Shown here: positions 35,301-42,335 of the stretch, piece by piece
Layout of the letters: every line of letters begins with the position of its first letter
Position numbering within the stretch: the first letter of the stretch is position 1
Assembly (NCBI GenBank): GCA_964428955.1
Contig: CAYSAD010000002.1
Coordinates: forward strand, 86,314-150,313
Direction: 5' to 3'
Origin: CAYSAD01 sp964428955
GTDB taxonomy: Bacteria > Patescibacteriota > Saccharimonadia > Saccharimonadales > Saccharimonadaceae
DNA: 64,000 bases
Notes under the pieces: model-generated
Told to the model about the DNA's origin: nothing
The model's database searches: none
The model's input: the letters and a program-made list of their open reading frames with translations, nothing else
Translations under genes and position numbers: made by a program

Positions 35301-36105
35301 CGGCAACATCTTTTAACTGAGAGCCGTTAAGAGCGATAGTGCTACCGACGATAATACCGTTATTGTCGTTGTCACCGGTCTGAACCATATATCGGAACGT
35401 CAATGCAGATGTGCCTGAACCACTCATATAACTAGCGTAATCAGTAGCGCCGCCGATATTTAGAGCGATGCGTGGAGCGCCACCACTAGTGTTGACGATA
35501 ACAGCTTCATCATAGTTAACTGTAAAGTCTAAGTTTTGACCAGTGGTATAGGTAGCATTTGCCGGTACGTTCACAGAACTGACGGTTGGCGAGGTCGTAT
35601 CAGTCAGGTCGCCAACTAAACTAATGTTTGTAAGGTTGACGACATCATCAACGGCATTGCCGGAATCAATGAAATATAGTTTCAAATTTGCTACATTAGT
35701 TGAAGCCGGTAAACCGAGTGAAGATACGGTGCCGCTCTCGTCAGTCGCCTGATTCATGCCGGTTTCTTGGTGACCCTCTACTTTAGCAATCTGTTGGCGC
35801 GTAGTAGTATCATCACCTTTTTGCCAACCATAGGTAAATGAATCACTGTTGTCGAGAGCTTCGGCATCATACGAAAATGATAACTTGAGATTAGTATATG
35901 AGCTCGCATTGATCGGACCAGCCACAAAACTACCGTTGGAAGCGATCTGTTGCGATGCATTAGCATACAGCGATGAGCCAGCGGCATGAGCGATTTGATC
36001 GGCCACTAAACCGTACATCGGTTGCACGACAAAGGCAAATACGGCAATTACGGTTGATATTGCTCGAAACTTAATCGATGGCATTCGCCTAATGGTTAAA
36101 CCCAT
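32338..36105 (-). CDS. Giant Ig-like repeat surface protein (adhesin candidate)
   Basis: About 1255 residues. Signal peptide (about 8-43, ending IAHAAG); a beta-rich N-terminal domain; a SwmB-like domain (about 165-290, TSPTVSSVNVPANATYTTG); at least six further Ig-like/Big domains joined by DTTKP or DNTAP linkers; an S/T/P-rich stalk with VLGAQT and AILGTQT; a C-terminal TM (about 1220-1245) and a basic tail RRRGENAEA. Two units of about 100 residues are near-copies, each with one Cys pair. The plan is that of a wall-spanning surface adhesin. Start ATG 36105 follows AGAGGTG by 9 nt; the GTG/TTG extension to 36135 has none. Confidence 0.88.
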   Translation of the reverse strand: MGLTIRRMPSIKFRAISTVIAVFAFVVQPMYGLVADQIAHAAGSSLYANASQQIASNGSFVAGPINASSYTNLKLSFSYDAEALDNSDSFTYGWQKGDDTTTRQQIAKVEGHQETGMNQATDESGTVSSLGLPASTNVANLKLYFIDSGNAVDDVVNLTNISLVGDLTDTTSPTVSSVNVPANATYTTGQNLDFTVNYDEAVIVNTSGGAPRIALNIGGATDYASYMSGSGTSALTFRYMVQTGDNDNNGIIVGSTIALNGSQLKDVAANNANITLNNVGSTVGVLVDTTPTPTLTNGYFALDNTGFNVGFHAHDFKNVSAVTVDLQKADGTSIVKNIGEQDLFNLIDNQPDKEISTPFSVPVAATDSNYWDYGSRVWTSADEPYQAVVTISDDSGTTSIIVKPYTVNEATPGQVFASLLPVVDTISPTISFTNPTRFNDPTYNKYFAVGPNLAITASDASGIKNTSLHVYKADGTPEKYCPLTPGDTTTCDVSGLSQGDYYVIAAANDNASNPVYVTKHFTIDTTKPSVHISAPSDGSYSNTGDFTIEGTASDSLSDIDHVNVYVAHNPWNAGGYEVDSQLANFDSTTGTFTYDANNIPDGDYVIKAVAYDKAGNSRFANSVNLTVDKTAPVATIDGTDPSNKTFNGSTNIDVHVIDDNYSQTDIYRVGSTFHQTYHAPGTYFGLFWLKNGDYKMIVSDIAGNSTTYNFTIHRNDPAITFVNPARFNSGSYNQLFDNIGSIQIHATGDNRAIDNTVVHIYNADGSHSSAWCGAAVSGDTASCDASGLAEGDYYVKVAASDANGNATYLTKDFTIDNTAPAIPTNVTVKAVPSNATIGDNDYTETNKMQVSWSNGGTEPVDHYIYKTWTNIPNTPHNTEATAFTDSTLTTPTRTAYTNAGEGSYYIEIAACDAAGNCSQYTPAYTVNYDVSQPTAILDSQASILSGTVNITGSLTDNTSLDHYNLSLYPASVDLSDGGSHNADRIAVAGGWTTSGSTSVSGTNATIARLLDTTKLTDGAYQVRLGVADSAGHEGVFGTSVVVISFTVDNTAPATPTISYLNPATPTANDSSFTIGGTIADPSDVATFTLYLNGVAIANPTIDSTTGDWRYIYHGPLVEGNYNFSVSAVDAHGNSTDPIDVAAMRTVTVGPFIAPNGSTIPGNGARTSLRSAAATPASTTSPTGVLGAQTSKDDTAILGTQTDKDANNGPVVQASESGWKILGLAWYWWLLILAALAVLWWLIAGFLRRRGENAEA

Positions 36106-36157
36106 ACTGTCTTCACCTCTTCTCCCACACTCCACATGTAGGGATTAGTTTGGCTGT

Positions 36158-36166
36158 ATTATACCA
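36158..36166 (-). promoter_or_regulatory. Extended -10 promoter of the Ig-like surface protein gene
   Basis: TGG + TATAAT on the minus strand, a consensus extended -10, 52 nt upstream of the ATG; the leader carries AGAGGTG. The strongest -10 match in the window. Confidence 0.7.
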
Positions 36167-36183
36167 TAGGGGAAAGTTCCTGC

Positions 36184-36570
36184 CTAGAACCCTTTCGTCC
36201 GACCCTCCAATTCATGAATCCGGCCATGATCAAGACCATAGTAGTGGGCAATCTCATGCCATAACGTTCGTTTGATCTGTTCGAACAGCGCTTTTTCATC
36301 AGAAACCATTAGTAAAATCTGATTTTTGAACAGCGTAATTTTGTCGGGCAGCATACCGGAAAAGCCATTGCCCTTTTTGGTCAGCGGAATTCCTTCGAAC
36401 AATCCCAACAATAAGTGACCCTGTAAATTCATCTTGCGGCGCTGTTCGTCGGTCGGCTCGTCAGCCATGACGATAACGACGTTTTCCAAGCCTTTTATAT
36501 ATTCCTGCGGCAGCTCATTCATGGCGCGGGTAATGAGTGCGTCGAATTGTTCGTCACTAAGTTGGTTCAT
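36184..36570 (-). CDS. Zincin-like metallopeptidase (MMP/DUF1025 type)
   Basis: 128 residues from ATG 36570. C-terminal HExxH with a third ligand: HEIAHYYGLDHGRIHELE (HExxHxxGxxH-type). The N-terminal half has LSDEQFDALITRAMNELP and LLGLFEGIPL, typical of the small family PF06262-like metallopeptidases. Substrate unknown. The longer frame to 36681 covers a terminator and a promoter; extended TGC + TATACT lies 9 nt before the chosen ATG. Confidence 0.87.
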   Translation of the reverse strand: MNQLSDEQFDALITRAMNELPQEYIKGLENVVIVMADEPTDEQRRKMNLQGHLLLGLFEGIPLTKKGNGFSGMLPDKITLFKNQILLMVSDEKALFEQIKRTLWHEIAHYYGLDHGRIHELEGRTKGF

Positions 36571-36579
36571 ACTGTAGAA

Positions 36580-36588
36580 AGTATAGCA
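36580..36588 (-). promoter_or_regulatory. Extended -10 promoter of the metallopeptidase gene
   Basis: TGC + TATACT on the minus strand, 9 nt before the ATG at 36570; predicted leader about 2 nt. Confidence 0.55.
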
Positions 36589-36598
36589 AAAAATAGTA

Positions 36599-36630
36599 AG
36601 GGGCGGTACGCGTATATGCGTATCGCCCCT
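36599..36630 (-). terminator. Terminator after the 97-aa gene
   Basis: Thirteen-bp stem (36599-36611 with 36618-36630, one G-U pair, 6-nt loop) followed on the minus strand by TTACTATTTTTT. Confidence 0.85.
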
Positions 36631-36659
36631 AGTGGATGGATGGACTCGAAGGCCGCTAC

Positions 36660-36953
36660 TCATACGAGCTTGGGCATACACGCGATGCGCTGCGCCAGTT
36701 CTGAGAGCTTGAAGGGCTGACCTCCGCAGAATCTCGGATCGTCAGTCAGCACTTGCACTTCGTCGAAGAGCTGGAGCAGTTGAGTCGGCAACCCGCCGTG
36801 TGTCTGGTGGGCCATCATGCAGACGTCGTCTATCATGAAGCGGAGTTGGTCGGGCTTGATAGCCACGATTCCATTCTTTTCCATCTTCACGAGCTGGGCG
36901 ACCATGTTGCCAACCGCTTCGTTCATGGTCAATCGTTCCATTGTTTGTGTCAT
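36660..36953 (-). CDS. Hypothetical protein, 97 aa
   Basis: Met-rich, helical, no membrane segment; contains three Cys (VCMMAHQ, RFCGGQ, RIACMP). SD AGGGAAG is 4-5 nt before ATG and a terminator follows, so it looks like a genuine single-gene transcript. No family recognised. Confidence 0.68.
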   Translation of the reverse strand: MTQTMERLTMNEAVGNMVAQLVKMEKNGIVAIKPDQLRFMIDDVCMMAHQTHGGLPTQLLQLFDEVQVLTDDPRFCGGQPFKLSELAQRIACMPKLV

Positions 36954-37098
36954 GTCACTTCCCTATCTCTTCGTAGGAGTACTTGGAAATAACGCTTTAC
37001 CTAAAGATAACCCTAGATAATACTGTTGTTATACGGAATTCCTAACGTAATGTCAATTAAAACCATGAGCGGATTTGGCATAAGGAAATAGCCAGTAC

Positions 37099-37173
37099 AT
37101 GTTAGCTGGTATGATCATCGTTCTAACATTTGTCGGCTGGCTCGGTTTCGTGCGCCGCGACATCCAAACTTAA
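37099..37173 (+). CDS. Possible 24-aa membrane microprotein
   Basis: Short frame encoding MLAGMIIVLTFVGWLGFV followed by RRDIQT, i.e. one hydrophobic helix and a basic end. AAGGAAA lies 13 nt upstream of ATG, a rather long spacing. It is convergent with the 68-aa gene and overlaps its stop by 4 nt. Too short to be confident; no homologue is known to me. Confidence 0.3.
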   Translation: MLAGMIIVLTFVGWLGFVRRDIQT

Positions 37174-37376
37174 TCTTCGGCGAAAGTAAACCAATCAGGG
37201 TCTTTCTCAAGTTCTTCGTCAATCTTCGCCCACTCTTCGGTGAGCGTCGTGCCGTCGGTTTGATCGTCCAGTGTCATGGCGTCAGGTTCGGCCTGTTCAG
37301 CCTGAATCATTTCACGCAGGCCATCGCCTAGTGGATCGATTCTACCAAGTGATAAGCGCCTGTGGTGGAACAGCAT
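37170..37376 (-). CDS. Hypothetical acidic protein, 68 aa
   Basis: Short Arg-rich N-terminus, then a strongly acidic C-terminal half (EEWAKIDEELEKDPDWF). Its ATG overlaps the stop codon of the 134-aa gene (TAATG), so the two are translationally coupled. No known domain. Confidence 0.6.
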   Translation of the reverse strand: MLFHHRRLSLGRIDPLGDGLREMIQAEQAEPDAMTLDDQTDGTTLTEEWAKIDEELEKDPDWFTFAED

Positions 37377-37780
37377 TACTGATCACCCCCATCAGGCTCT
37401 ATCATCTCACTATCTCGTCGAACCAACACACGGCCGGACGGATCGATATCGTCTCGATTCGGGCGATTTTCCAGCTCTGACCCTTTAATACCTTCACTCG
37501 TTTCGTGTTTACCGGTCAAGAGACCACGCATCAGTGCTTCATGTGCAAGATCACGTTCTGCCCGTCGCACCTCCCGATCCGCATTTTTTGCATCGCTAAG
37601 AGGATATTCTTCCCACTTCCAGCCTTCGTCTTGCGGACCATATGTTTCGTCATACGTCTCGTTGAGCGGCTTACCGAAGCCGGTTTCGTAGAGCATGGTC
37701 TGTGTTACATTTTCGCGTAACACTTCCCAATCGTCGTTATCGAATTCGTGATTGTGGCTAGGTGATGGTTGTTCTGGCAT
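37376..37780 (-). CDS. Hypothetical acidic protein, 134 aa
   Basis: Rich in Asp/Glu with a Trp/Tyr-containing middle (YETGFGKPLNETYDETYG) and no membrane segment. Preceded by a good promoter (TTGACA, 17 nt, TTAAAT) and coupled to the following 68-aa gene. SD weak. No family recognised. Confidence 0.65.
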   Translation of the reverse strand: MPEQPSPSHNHEFDNDDWEVLRENVTQTMLYETGFGKPLNETYDETYGPQDEGWKWEEYPLSDAKNADREVRRAERDLAHEALMRGLLTGKHETSEGIKGSELENRPNRDDIDPSGRVLVRRDSEMIEPDGGDQ

Positions 37781-37807
37781 GTTTATTTTCTCGCTGTTTA
37801 CATTTTC

Positions 37808-37836
37808 ATTTAAGCATAAAAGTTATGAAATGTCAA
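37808..37836 (-). promoter_or_regulatory. Promoter of the 134-aa/68-aa operon
   Basis: TTGACA (37836-37831), 17-nt spacer, TTAAAT (37813-37808) preceded by TGC; start of transcription about 20 nt before ATG 37780. Confidence 0.7.
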
Positions 37837-37868
37837 CCGTACCGACAACCGACTGCCGCCAGGCATTA

Positions 37869-37877
37869 TGGTATAGT
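37869..37877 (+). promoter_or_regulatory. Extended -10 promoter of the 214-aa membrane gene
   Basis: TGG + TATAGT. The leader of about 26 nt contains AAGGGG (37895-37900), nine nt before ATG 37910. Confidence 0.6.
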
Positions 37878-37909
37878 GATGAATAGTAAATGGTAAGGGG
37901 TAAATACAC

Positions 37910-38554
37910 ATGAAGCTTTCAAAAATGGAACTTTTCGAAGCTCAAGCAGCACTACTACTAGCAATCATTTTGCAGGCGGTAGTCTGGCAAGTCAATCATC
38001 ACGTACTGTCGGAATTCCAATACGTCATCATTGCAGTCGAAATAGTACTCGCCGTAGTGCTCGGTTTCAGCTCCAGCATAAAAAGCCTACAAGGCCGCAG
38101 TTTGCAACACACGACCGCGACGTTGCTTATCGCCCTTATCACACTGGCAAACTTTGCGGCACTCGGCGTGGTGGTATATGCGTTACTCGGTGGAAATATT
38201 ACAAACGGTTTAACACTCCTCGGATCAGCAATCGCTATTTTCTTCACTAACGTTATCGTCTACGGATTATGGTACTGGGAAATCGATAGCCCAGGACTGA
38301 CGAATCATAAATGGTCAAAATCAGACAAGGATTTTCAGTTTACCCAACAAGACCGATCCGGCGACTTTCCAGACTGGAAACCACAATTCATTGATTATCT
38401 TTATATTTCCGTTATCAACTCATTAAATGGCGCTACGCCTAGTGCGCACCCTGTCACGAAACACGCGAAGATACTGATGGCGACCCAGGCTATCATCTCT
38501 ATTTTTACACTTGCCCTGGTCGTGGCGCGCTCTGTTACGATCCTTGGTTCTTAG
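37910..38554 (+). CDS. Integral membrane protein, 214 aa, unknown function
   Basis: Five hydrophobic segments (about 10-32, 37-57, 66-92, 97-118, 187-210). Contains LWYWEIDSPGL after TM4 and, before the last TM, YLYISVINSLNGATPSAHPVTKHAKILM, an arrangement I have seen in actinobacterial membrane proteins of uncertain role. SD AAGGGG upstream. No function assigned. Confidence 0.75.
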   Translation: MKLSKMELFEAQAALLLAIILQAVVWQVNHHVLSEFQYVIIAVEIVLAVVLGFSSSIKSLQGRSLQHTTATLLIALITLANFAALGVVVYALLGGNITNGLTLLGSAIAIFFTNVIVYGLWYWEIDSPGLTNHKWSKSDKDFQFTQQDRSGDFPDWKPQFIDYLYISVINSLNGATPSAHPVTKHAKILMATQAIISIFTLALVVARSVTILGS

Positions 38555-38558
38555 TCTT

Positions 38559-38786
38559 TTATTCTTCTTCGCCGTGTTTCCGACGAAAATATTCTGACCC
38601 AGCCAGCGTGATGATGATCGCCGCACCACCGACAGCCAGCTTCCAGCCTCGTCCATATGAATCGTCGTATTGATCCTTCACACCCTTGGACAACTTGCCC
38701 TTATACACATCGGGTAATTCAATCCGAAAATCTTCAATATCTTCTGGGCTTTTTGATTGTGGTTCGTGTGATTCTGACATGTTCAT
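38559..38786 (-). CDS. Small single-TM protein, 75 aa
   Basis: Acidic, Ser-rich N-terminal half followed by one TM (about 50-66, LAVGGAAIIITLAGSEYF) and a basic/acidic tail RRKHGEEE. Likely N-out or N-in by weak positive-inside rule. Lies 30 nt upstream of nothing conserved; convergent with the 214-aa gene. No family recognised. Confidence 0.6.
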   Translation of the reverse strand: MNMSESHEPQSKSPEDIEDFRIELPDVYKGKLSKGVKDQYDDSYGRGWKLAVGGAAIIITLAGSEYFRRKHGEEE

Positions 38787-38816
38787 TTTACCGCCATGGT
38801 TAATAGAATTATTCTA

Positions 38817-41666
38817 CTATACTCTTTTTTCTAGTGAGACAAGCAGCTTCACGTTTTCAACAATTACTTCTTTTTCATAAGCAAATTTTTTCTCACTCAA
38901 TTCATCAGTCAACGTTTCAGTTTTAATTGTTGCCTTGTGCTCTTGAATCGCCTGCTTCAAATCCTCGTCGTCTGTCATCAGGCCAAGTCCAATGTGGTCA
39001 TCGACATTCAGCGCCGCATCCTTACGCGCAGCTTGCACATGGCGAACAACTTCACGCATCAGGCCTTCGCGCTTCAATTCCGGCGTCAGCGTCTCGTCAA
39101 CAGCAACCTCTTTGCCGGTTTTGACGACTTTGACGTTTAACTCGTCCTGCAGGATTGACTCATAGTCAACAAACTCGCCAAGTTTCGGCACACTAACGCT
39201 GGCCAGCGGCTGACGGACCTTGAGGCCGGCTTTGGCTCGTAAGCTGAGTCCTTCGTTGACGTAGGCGCGAACTTCTTCCATTTCGTCCATGACGAGTTGG
39301 TCAACACGACCAGCCGATAGCCAATCCTTTAAATGAATCGATTCTTTATCTCCGGTCAGCTTATGGTAGAGCTCTTCGGCCAGGAATGGCGTAAATGGTG
39401 CCAATATATAAGCAAGGCGTGTTAGTACGTAATGTAGCGTCGTATAGGCCTCATTCTTGTCACTGTCATCTTCGCTCTTCCAGAAACGACGACGTGAACG
39501 GCGAACAAACCAGTTACTGGCGTCGTCGAGGAACGGCAAAATCGGCGTAAGCGCATCAGGAATATTGTATTCATCCATATGTTTTTCGACTTCACCGCCT
39601 AGTTGGTGAAGTCGCGACACAATCCAAATATCAAGCGGATTTTTTAGGTCTTCAAGCGGATCTTTTAACTCACCATCGAACTCCCAACCGTCGACTTCGG
39701 CGTACATGGTGAAGAAGTCGTACATGTTCCAAATCATCGAAAGCTTGCGGGCGACGTCACCGACTTCTTTGTCTTGCAGGGCAAAATCTTCGCCGTTTAG
39801 CAGCGGACTGGAAAGCAGCAGGAAGCGCAATGAATCGGCGCTGAACTTATCCATAAGCTCGTTAGGATCGGTGTAATTGCCGTAGCTCTTGCTCATCTTG
39901 CGGCCGTCATTGCCAGCGACGTTACCGGTCACGATGACATTCTTGAACGAGTTCTCGCCGAACAACGCCACGCTCATGGCGTGCATGTAGTAAAACCAGG
40001 CTCGGACCTGGCCGATGTATTCGACGATGAAATCGCCCGGGAAATTGGCTTCGAACTTCTCTTTGTTCTCGAACGGATAATGGAACTGGGCGAACGGCAT
40101 GCTGCCGGCTTCGAACCAACTGTCCATCACTTTATCGATACGGGTGTAGGTTTCACCGTCGATTTCGAACGTCACCTCGTCTATCCATGGTCGGTGATAA
40201 TCATCCAGTTCTACTCCGGAAAGCTCTTTGAGCTCGGCGTAGCTGCCGACGACTTTCACTTTACCGCTTTCGGATTTCCAGACCGGCATGGCCGTCGCCC
40301 AGAAACGGTCGCGTGAGATATTCCAGTCCGGCGCCTGTTCGACGGTCTTGGCGAAGCGGCCATTCTTGACGTGCGACGGAAACCAATTGATGTCACCGTT
40401 TTGCTCGAGCATCTTGGTGCGTTGGCCGTCGATATCCAAGAACCAGCTGGGGTGGGCCCGATACATCAACCGTGTCCCGCAGCGGTGACAGTGCGGATAG
40501 CTGTGACGGATGTAATCAATTTTCCAGACAATACCCTGCTCGTACAAAGCTTTGGCAATCGGCTTGTTAGCCTCCCAAACGTTCTGGCCTTCCCAGTCGC
40601 TTTCGGTATAGTAGCCGTTTTCGTCGATCGTATGGACGACTGGCACGTTTTCTTGTTTGGCCAACTCGAAGTCTTCCTCGCCATAGGCCGGTGCTAAATG
40701 GACAATGCCGGTACCGTCTTCGTCGCTGACGTACGGTGCGTGCCAGACCTGATGCGCATTGGCGCCGCGATTGACGCCAAGCAGCGGCGCGTATTTTTTA
40801 CCAACCAGTTCTTCACCTTTCAGCTCGCGAACAATTTTATAGTCCAAAGGCTGGTGCTTTTCATCACGCAGCACTTTTTCGACGAGGTCCTTAGCTAAAA
40901 TGAGTTTTTCACCGCCGACTTCGACTTCGGCGTAATCAAAATCTTTGTTCACCGCCACAGCCGTGTTGGCTGGTAACGTCCATGGTGTCGTCGTCCAGGC
41001 CAGCAAGGTGCTGCCATCGTCGAGTTTGAACTTCACATACACACTCGGGTCGGTCACATCCTGATAGGCGCCGGCGTCCATGGTGACTTCGGCTTTACTA
41101 AGCGGCGTGGCATCGAGCGTGCAGTACATCAGTACTTTTTCACCTTCGAAGATTTTACCCTTCTCATACAGAGTTTTAAATGCCCACCAAATCGACTCCA
41201 TGTAATCCTTGTCCATGGTTTTATAGGCGCCCTTGAAATCGACCCAACGGCCGACACGGTCAATCACATCTTCCCAGGCACTGCTGGTTTCGAGCATATT
41301 CGCCCGAGTTGCGACAATGTACTTTTCGATACCATACTCAATGACCTCTTCACGTGAGTGGATGCCGAGCTTCTTTTCAGTGTAGCGCTCGGCTGGCAGG
41401 CCATGTGCGTCCCAGCCCCAGACCCGCTCAACGCGCTTACCTCTCATGGTTTGATAGCGTGGCACGGCATCTTTGACGATCGAACTTAGCAGCGTTCCAT
41501 GATGCGGCACACCAGAAATGAATGGTGGCCCGTCATAAAATATGTAGGTATTATCTTTTGGCCGTTGCTCGACCGATTTTTCAAATGTTTTATCGAGCTT
41601 CCACTTCTGAACCCAATCTTTTTCATATTCTAGAGCCCGACGGCGTGCATTTGCTTTGAATTTCAT
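38817..41666 (-). CDS. ileS: Isoleucyl-tRNA synthetase, type 2 (eukaryote-like)
   Basis: 949 residues. Class I core: the HIGH-equivalent is PHHGT (FYDGPPFISGVPHHGTLLSS), KMSKS is intact (GRKMSKSYGNY), editing CP1 domain (about 180-400; WTTTPWTLPANTAVAV), anticodon domain and a C-terminal extension with MREVVRHVQAARKDA. The GPPF-PHHG context and C-terminal domain match the IleS2 clade, known for mupirocin resistance. ATG 41666 overlaps the upstream gene's stop (ATGA), so translation is coupled; the GTG frame to 41687 is rejected. Confidence 0.96.
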   Translation of the reverse strand: MKFKANARRRALEYEKDWVQKWKLDKTFEKSVEQRPKDNTYIFYDGPPFISGVPHHGTLLSSIVKDAVPRYQTMRGKRVERVWGWDAHGLPAERYTEKKLGIHSREEVIEYGIEKYIVATRANMLETSSAWEDVIDRVGRWVDFKGAYKTMDKDYMESIWWAFKTLYEKGKIFEGEKVLMYCTLDATPLSKAEVTMDAGAYQDVTDPSVYVKFKLDDGSTLLAWTTTPWTLPANTAVAVNKDFDYAEVEVGGEKLILAKDLVEKVLRDEKHQPLDYKIVRELKGEELVGKKYAPLLGVNRGANAHQVWHAPYVSDEDGTGIVHLAPAYGEEDFELAKQENVPVVHTIDENGYYTESDWEGQNVWEANKPIAKALYEQGIVWKIDYIRHSYPHCHRCGTRLMYRAHPSWFLDIDGQRTKMLEQNGDINWFPSHVKNGRFAKTVEQAPDWNISRDRFWATAMPVWKSESGKVKVVGSYAELKELSGVELDDYHRPWIDEVTFEIDGETYTRIDKVMDSWFEAGSMPFAQFHYPFENKEKFEANFPGDFIVEYIGQVRAWFYYMHAMSVALFGENSFKNVIVTGNVAGNDGRKMSKSYGNYTDPNELMDKFSADSLRFLLLSSPLLNGEDFALQDKEVGDVARKLSMIWNMYDFFTMYAEVDGWEFDGELKDPLEDLKNPLDIWIVSRLHQLGGEVEKHMDEYNIPDALTPILPFLDDASNWFVRRSRRRFWKSEDDSDKNEAYTTLHYVLTRLAYILAPFTPFLAEELYHKLTGDKESIHLKDWLSAGRVDQLVMDEMEEVRAYVNEGLSLRAKAGLKVRQPLASVSVPKLGEFVDYESILQDELNVKVVKTGKEVAVDETLTPELKREGLMREVVRHVQAARKDAALNVDDHIGLGLMTDDEDLKQAIQEHKATIKTETLTDELSEKKFAYEKEVIVENVKLLVSLEKRV

Positions 41667-42097
41667 ATCCAGCGATCCCTCTCCCACTTTTCATCAAGAC
41701 ACTTGTAACCTAACTCTTCCAGTGCTTCACCAGCAATGCCAACTTCCTTGGCGTGCCAGGCAATCATCCGTGGTAATGCCTCATCGGACAATGTATCAAG
41801 TGTCGCTTCGTCGAGACTCAATACGCCCACTTCCTGCAGTGTTTCGGCTATCCATTTTCGATTAATTACTATCTCGACTTTCTCTACATCTAGCCCTGCC
41901 TCCGTAAACAGGTTTTCCAAATCAAGATCATACATCGCCGCCAAGTTCGCAACAGCGCCCAACACCTCGTCGTCTTCAAGACCATCCCAATCTTCAAAAT
42001 CTACATCAATATCAAGTCTTCGTAAATTTACCGCGATTTCTTTGCGATTGAGTAGTAGCTCTTGAACTTTCTCTTGTGAGTCGTGAAATTCTTCCAT
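41663..42097 (-). CDS. Hypothetical acidic protein in the ileS operon, 144 aa
   Basis: Helical and acidic, with two similar-looking Asp/Glu/Leu-rich segments (LDIDVDFEDWDGLEDDEV; GVLSLDEATLDTLSDEAL). No membrane segment or catalytic motif. SD GGAG lies 5-6 nt before ATG; its stop overlaps the ileS start. Being first after the candidate T-box leader, it would share isoleucine control with ileS. No family recognised. Confidence 0.72.
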   Translation of the reverse strand: MEEFHDSQEKVQELLLNRKEIAVNLRRLDIDVDFEDWDGLEDDEVLGAVANLAAMYDLDLENLFTEAGLDVEKVEIVINRKWIAETLQEVGVLSLDEATLDTLSDEALPRMIAWHAKEVGIAGEALEELGYKCLDEKWERDRWI

Positions 42098-42299
42098 TCG
42101 TTCTCCAATTAAAAATCTCTTTTTAGCTTCTGGAATCCGCTATAGCGGATGGTACCATCCAGATTCTAAAAAGAGATTCTTCTTAGCACTTCATTTGCTC
42201 GCTTTGTCGCAGCGTTCGCGGCAGGGTCTAGTCTCTTAAGTGATTTCTTCCCGCTGGCGTACATTGCTGTTCGTGGATGATAGCCACTCAGACGCCTCA
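42098..42299 (-). promoter_or_regulatory. Candidate isoleucine T-box riboswitch leader
   Basis: About 200 nt of leader. Near the gene, on the minus strand: TCTGGA (42163-42158), bulge TGGTACC (42157-42151), ATCCGC (42150-42145), loop TATA, GCGGAT (42140-42135), TCCAGA (42134-42129). This matches the T-box antiterminator: two helices separated by a 7-nt UGGNACC bulge that pairs with the tRNA NCCA end. Flanking arms (42178-42166 and 42126-42114) pair perfectly over 13 bp. Upstream, GTGG-CTATCAT-CCAC (42287-42273) presents ATC (Ile codon, 42281-42279) in a loop, nested in CTG/CAG and GGCGT/ACGCC helices. Whether control is at transcription or translation is unclear. Confidence 0.55.
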
Positions 42300-42305
42300 T
42301 CCATT

Positions 42306-42335
42306 ATTTTACACCTTACGCGGTGGTAATGGCAA
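42306..42335 (-). promoter_or_regulatory. Promoter for the T-box/ileS transcript
   Basis: TTGCCA (42335-42330), 18-nt spacer, TAAAAT (42311-42306); transcription start near 42299. It lies in the last codons of the DUF1295 gene. Confidence 0.55.
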
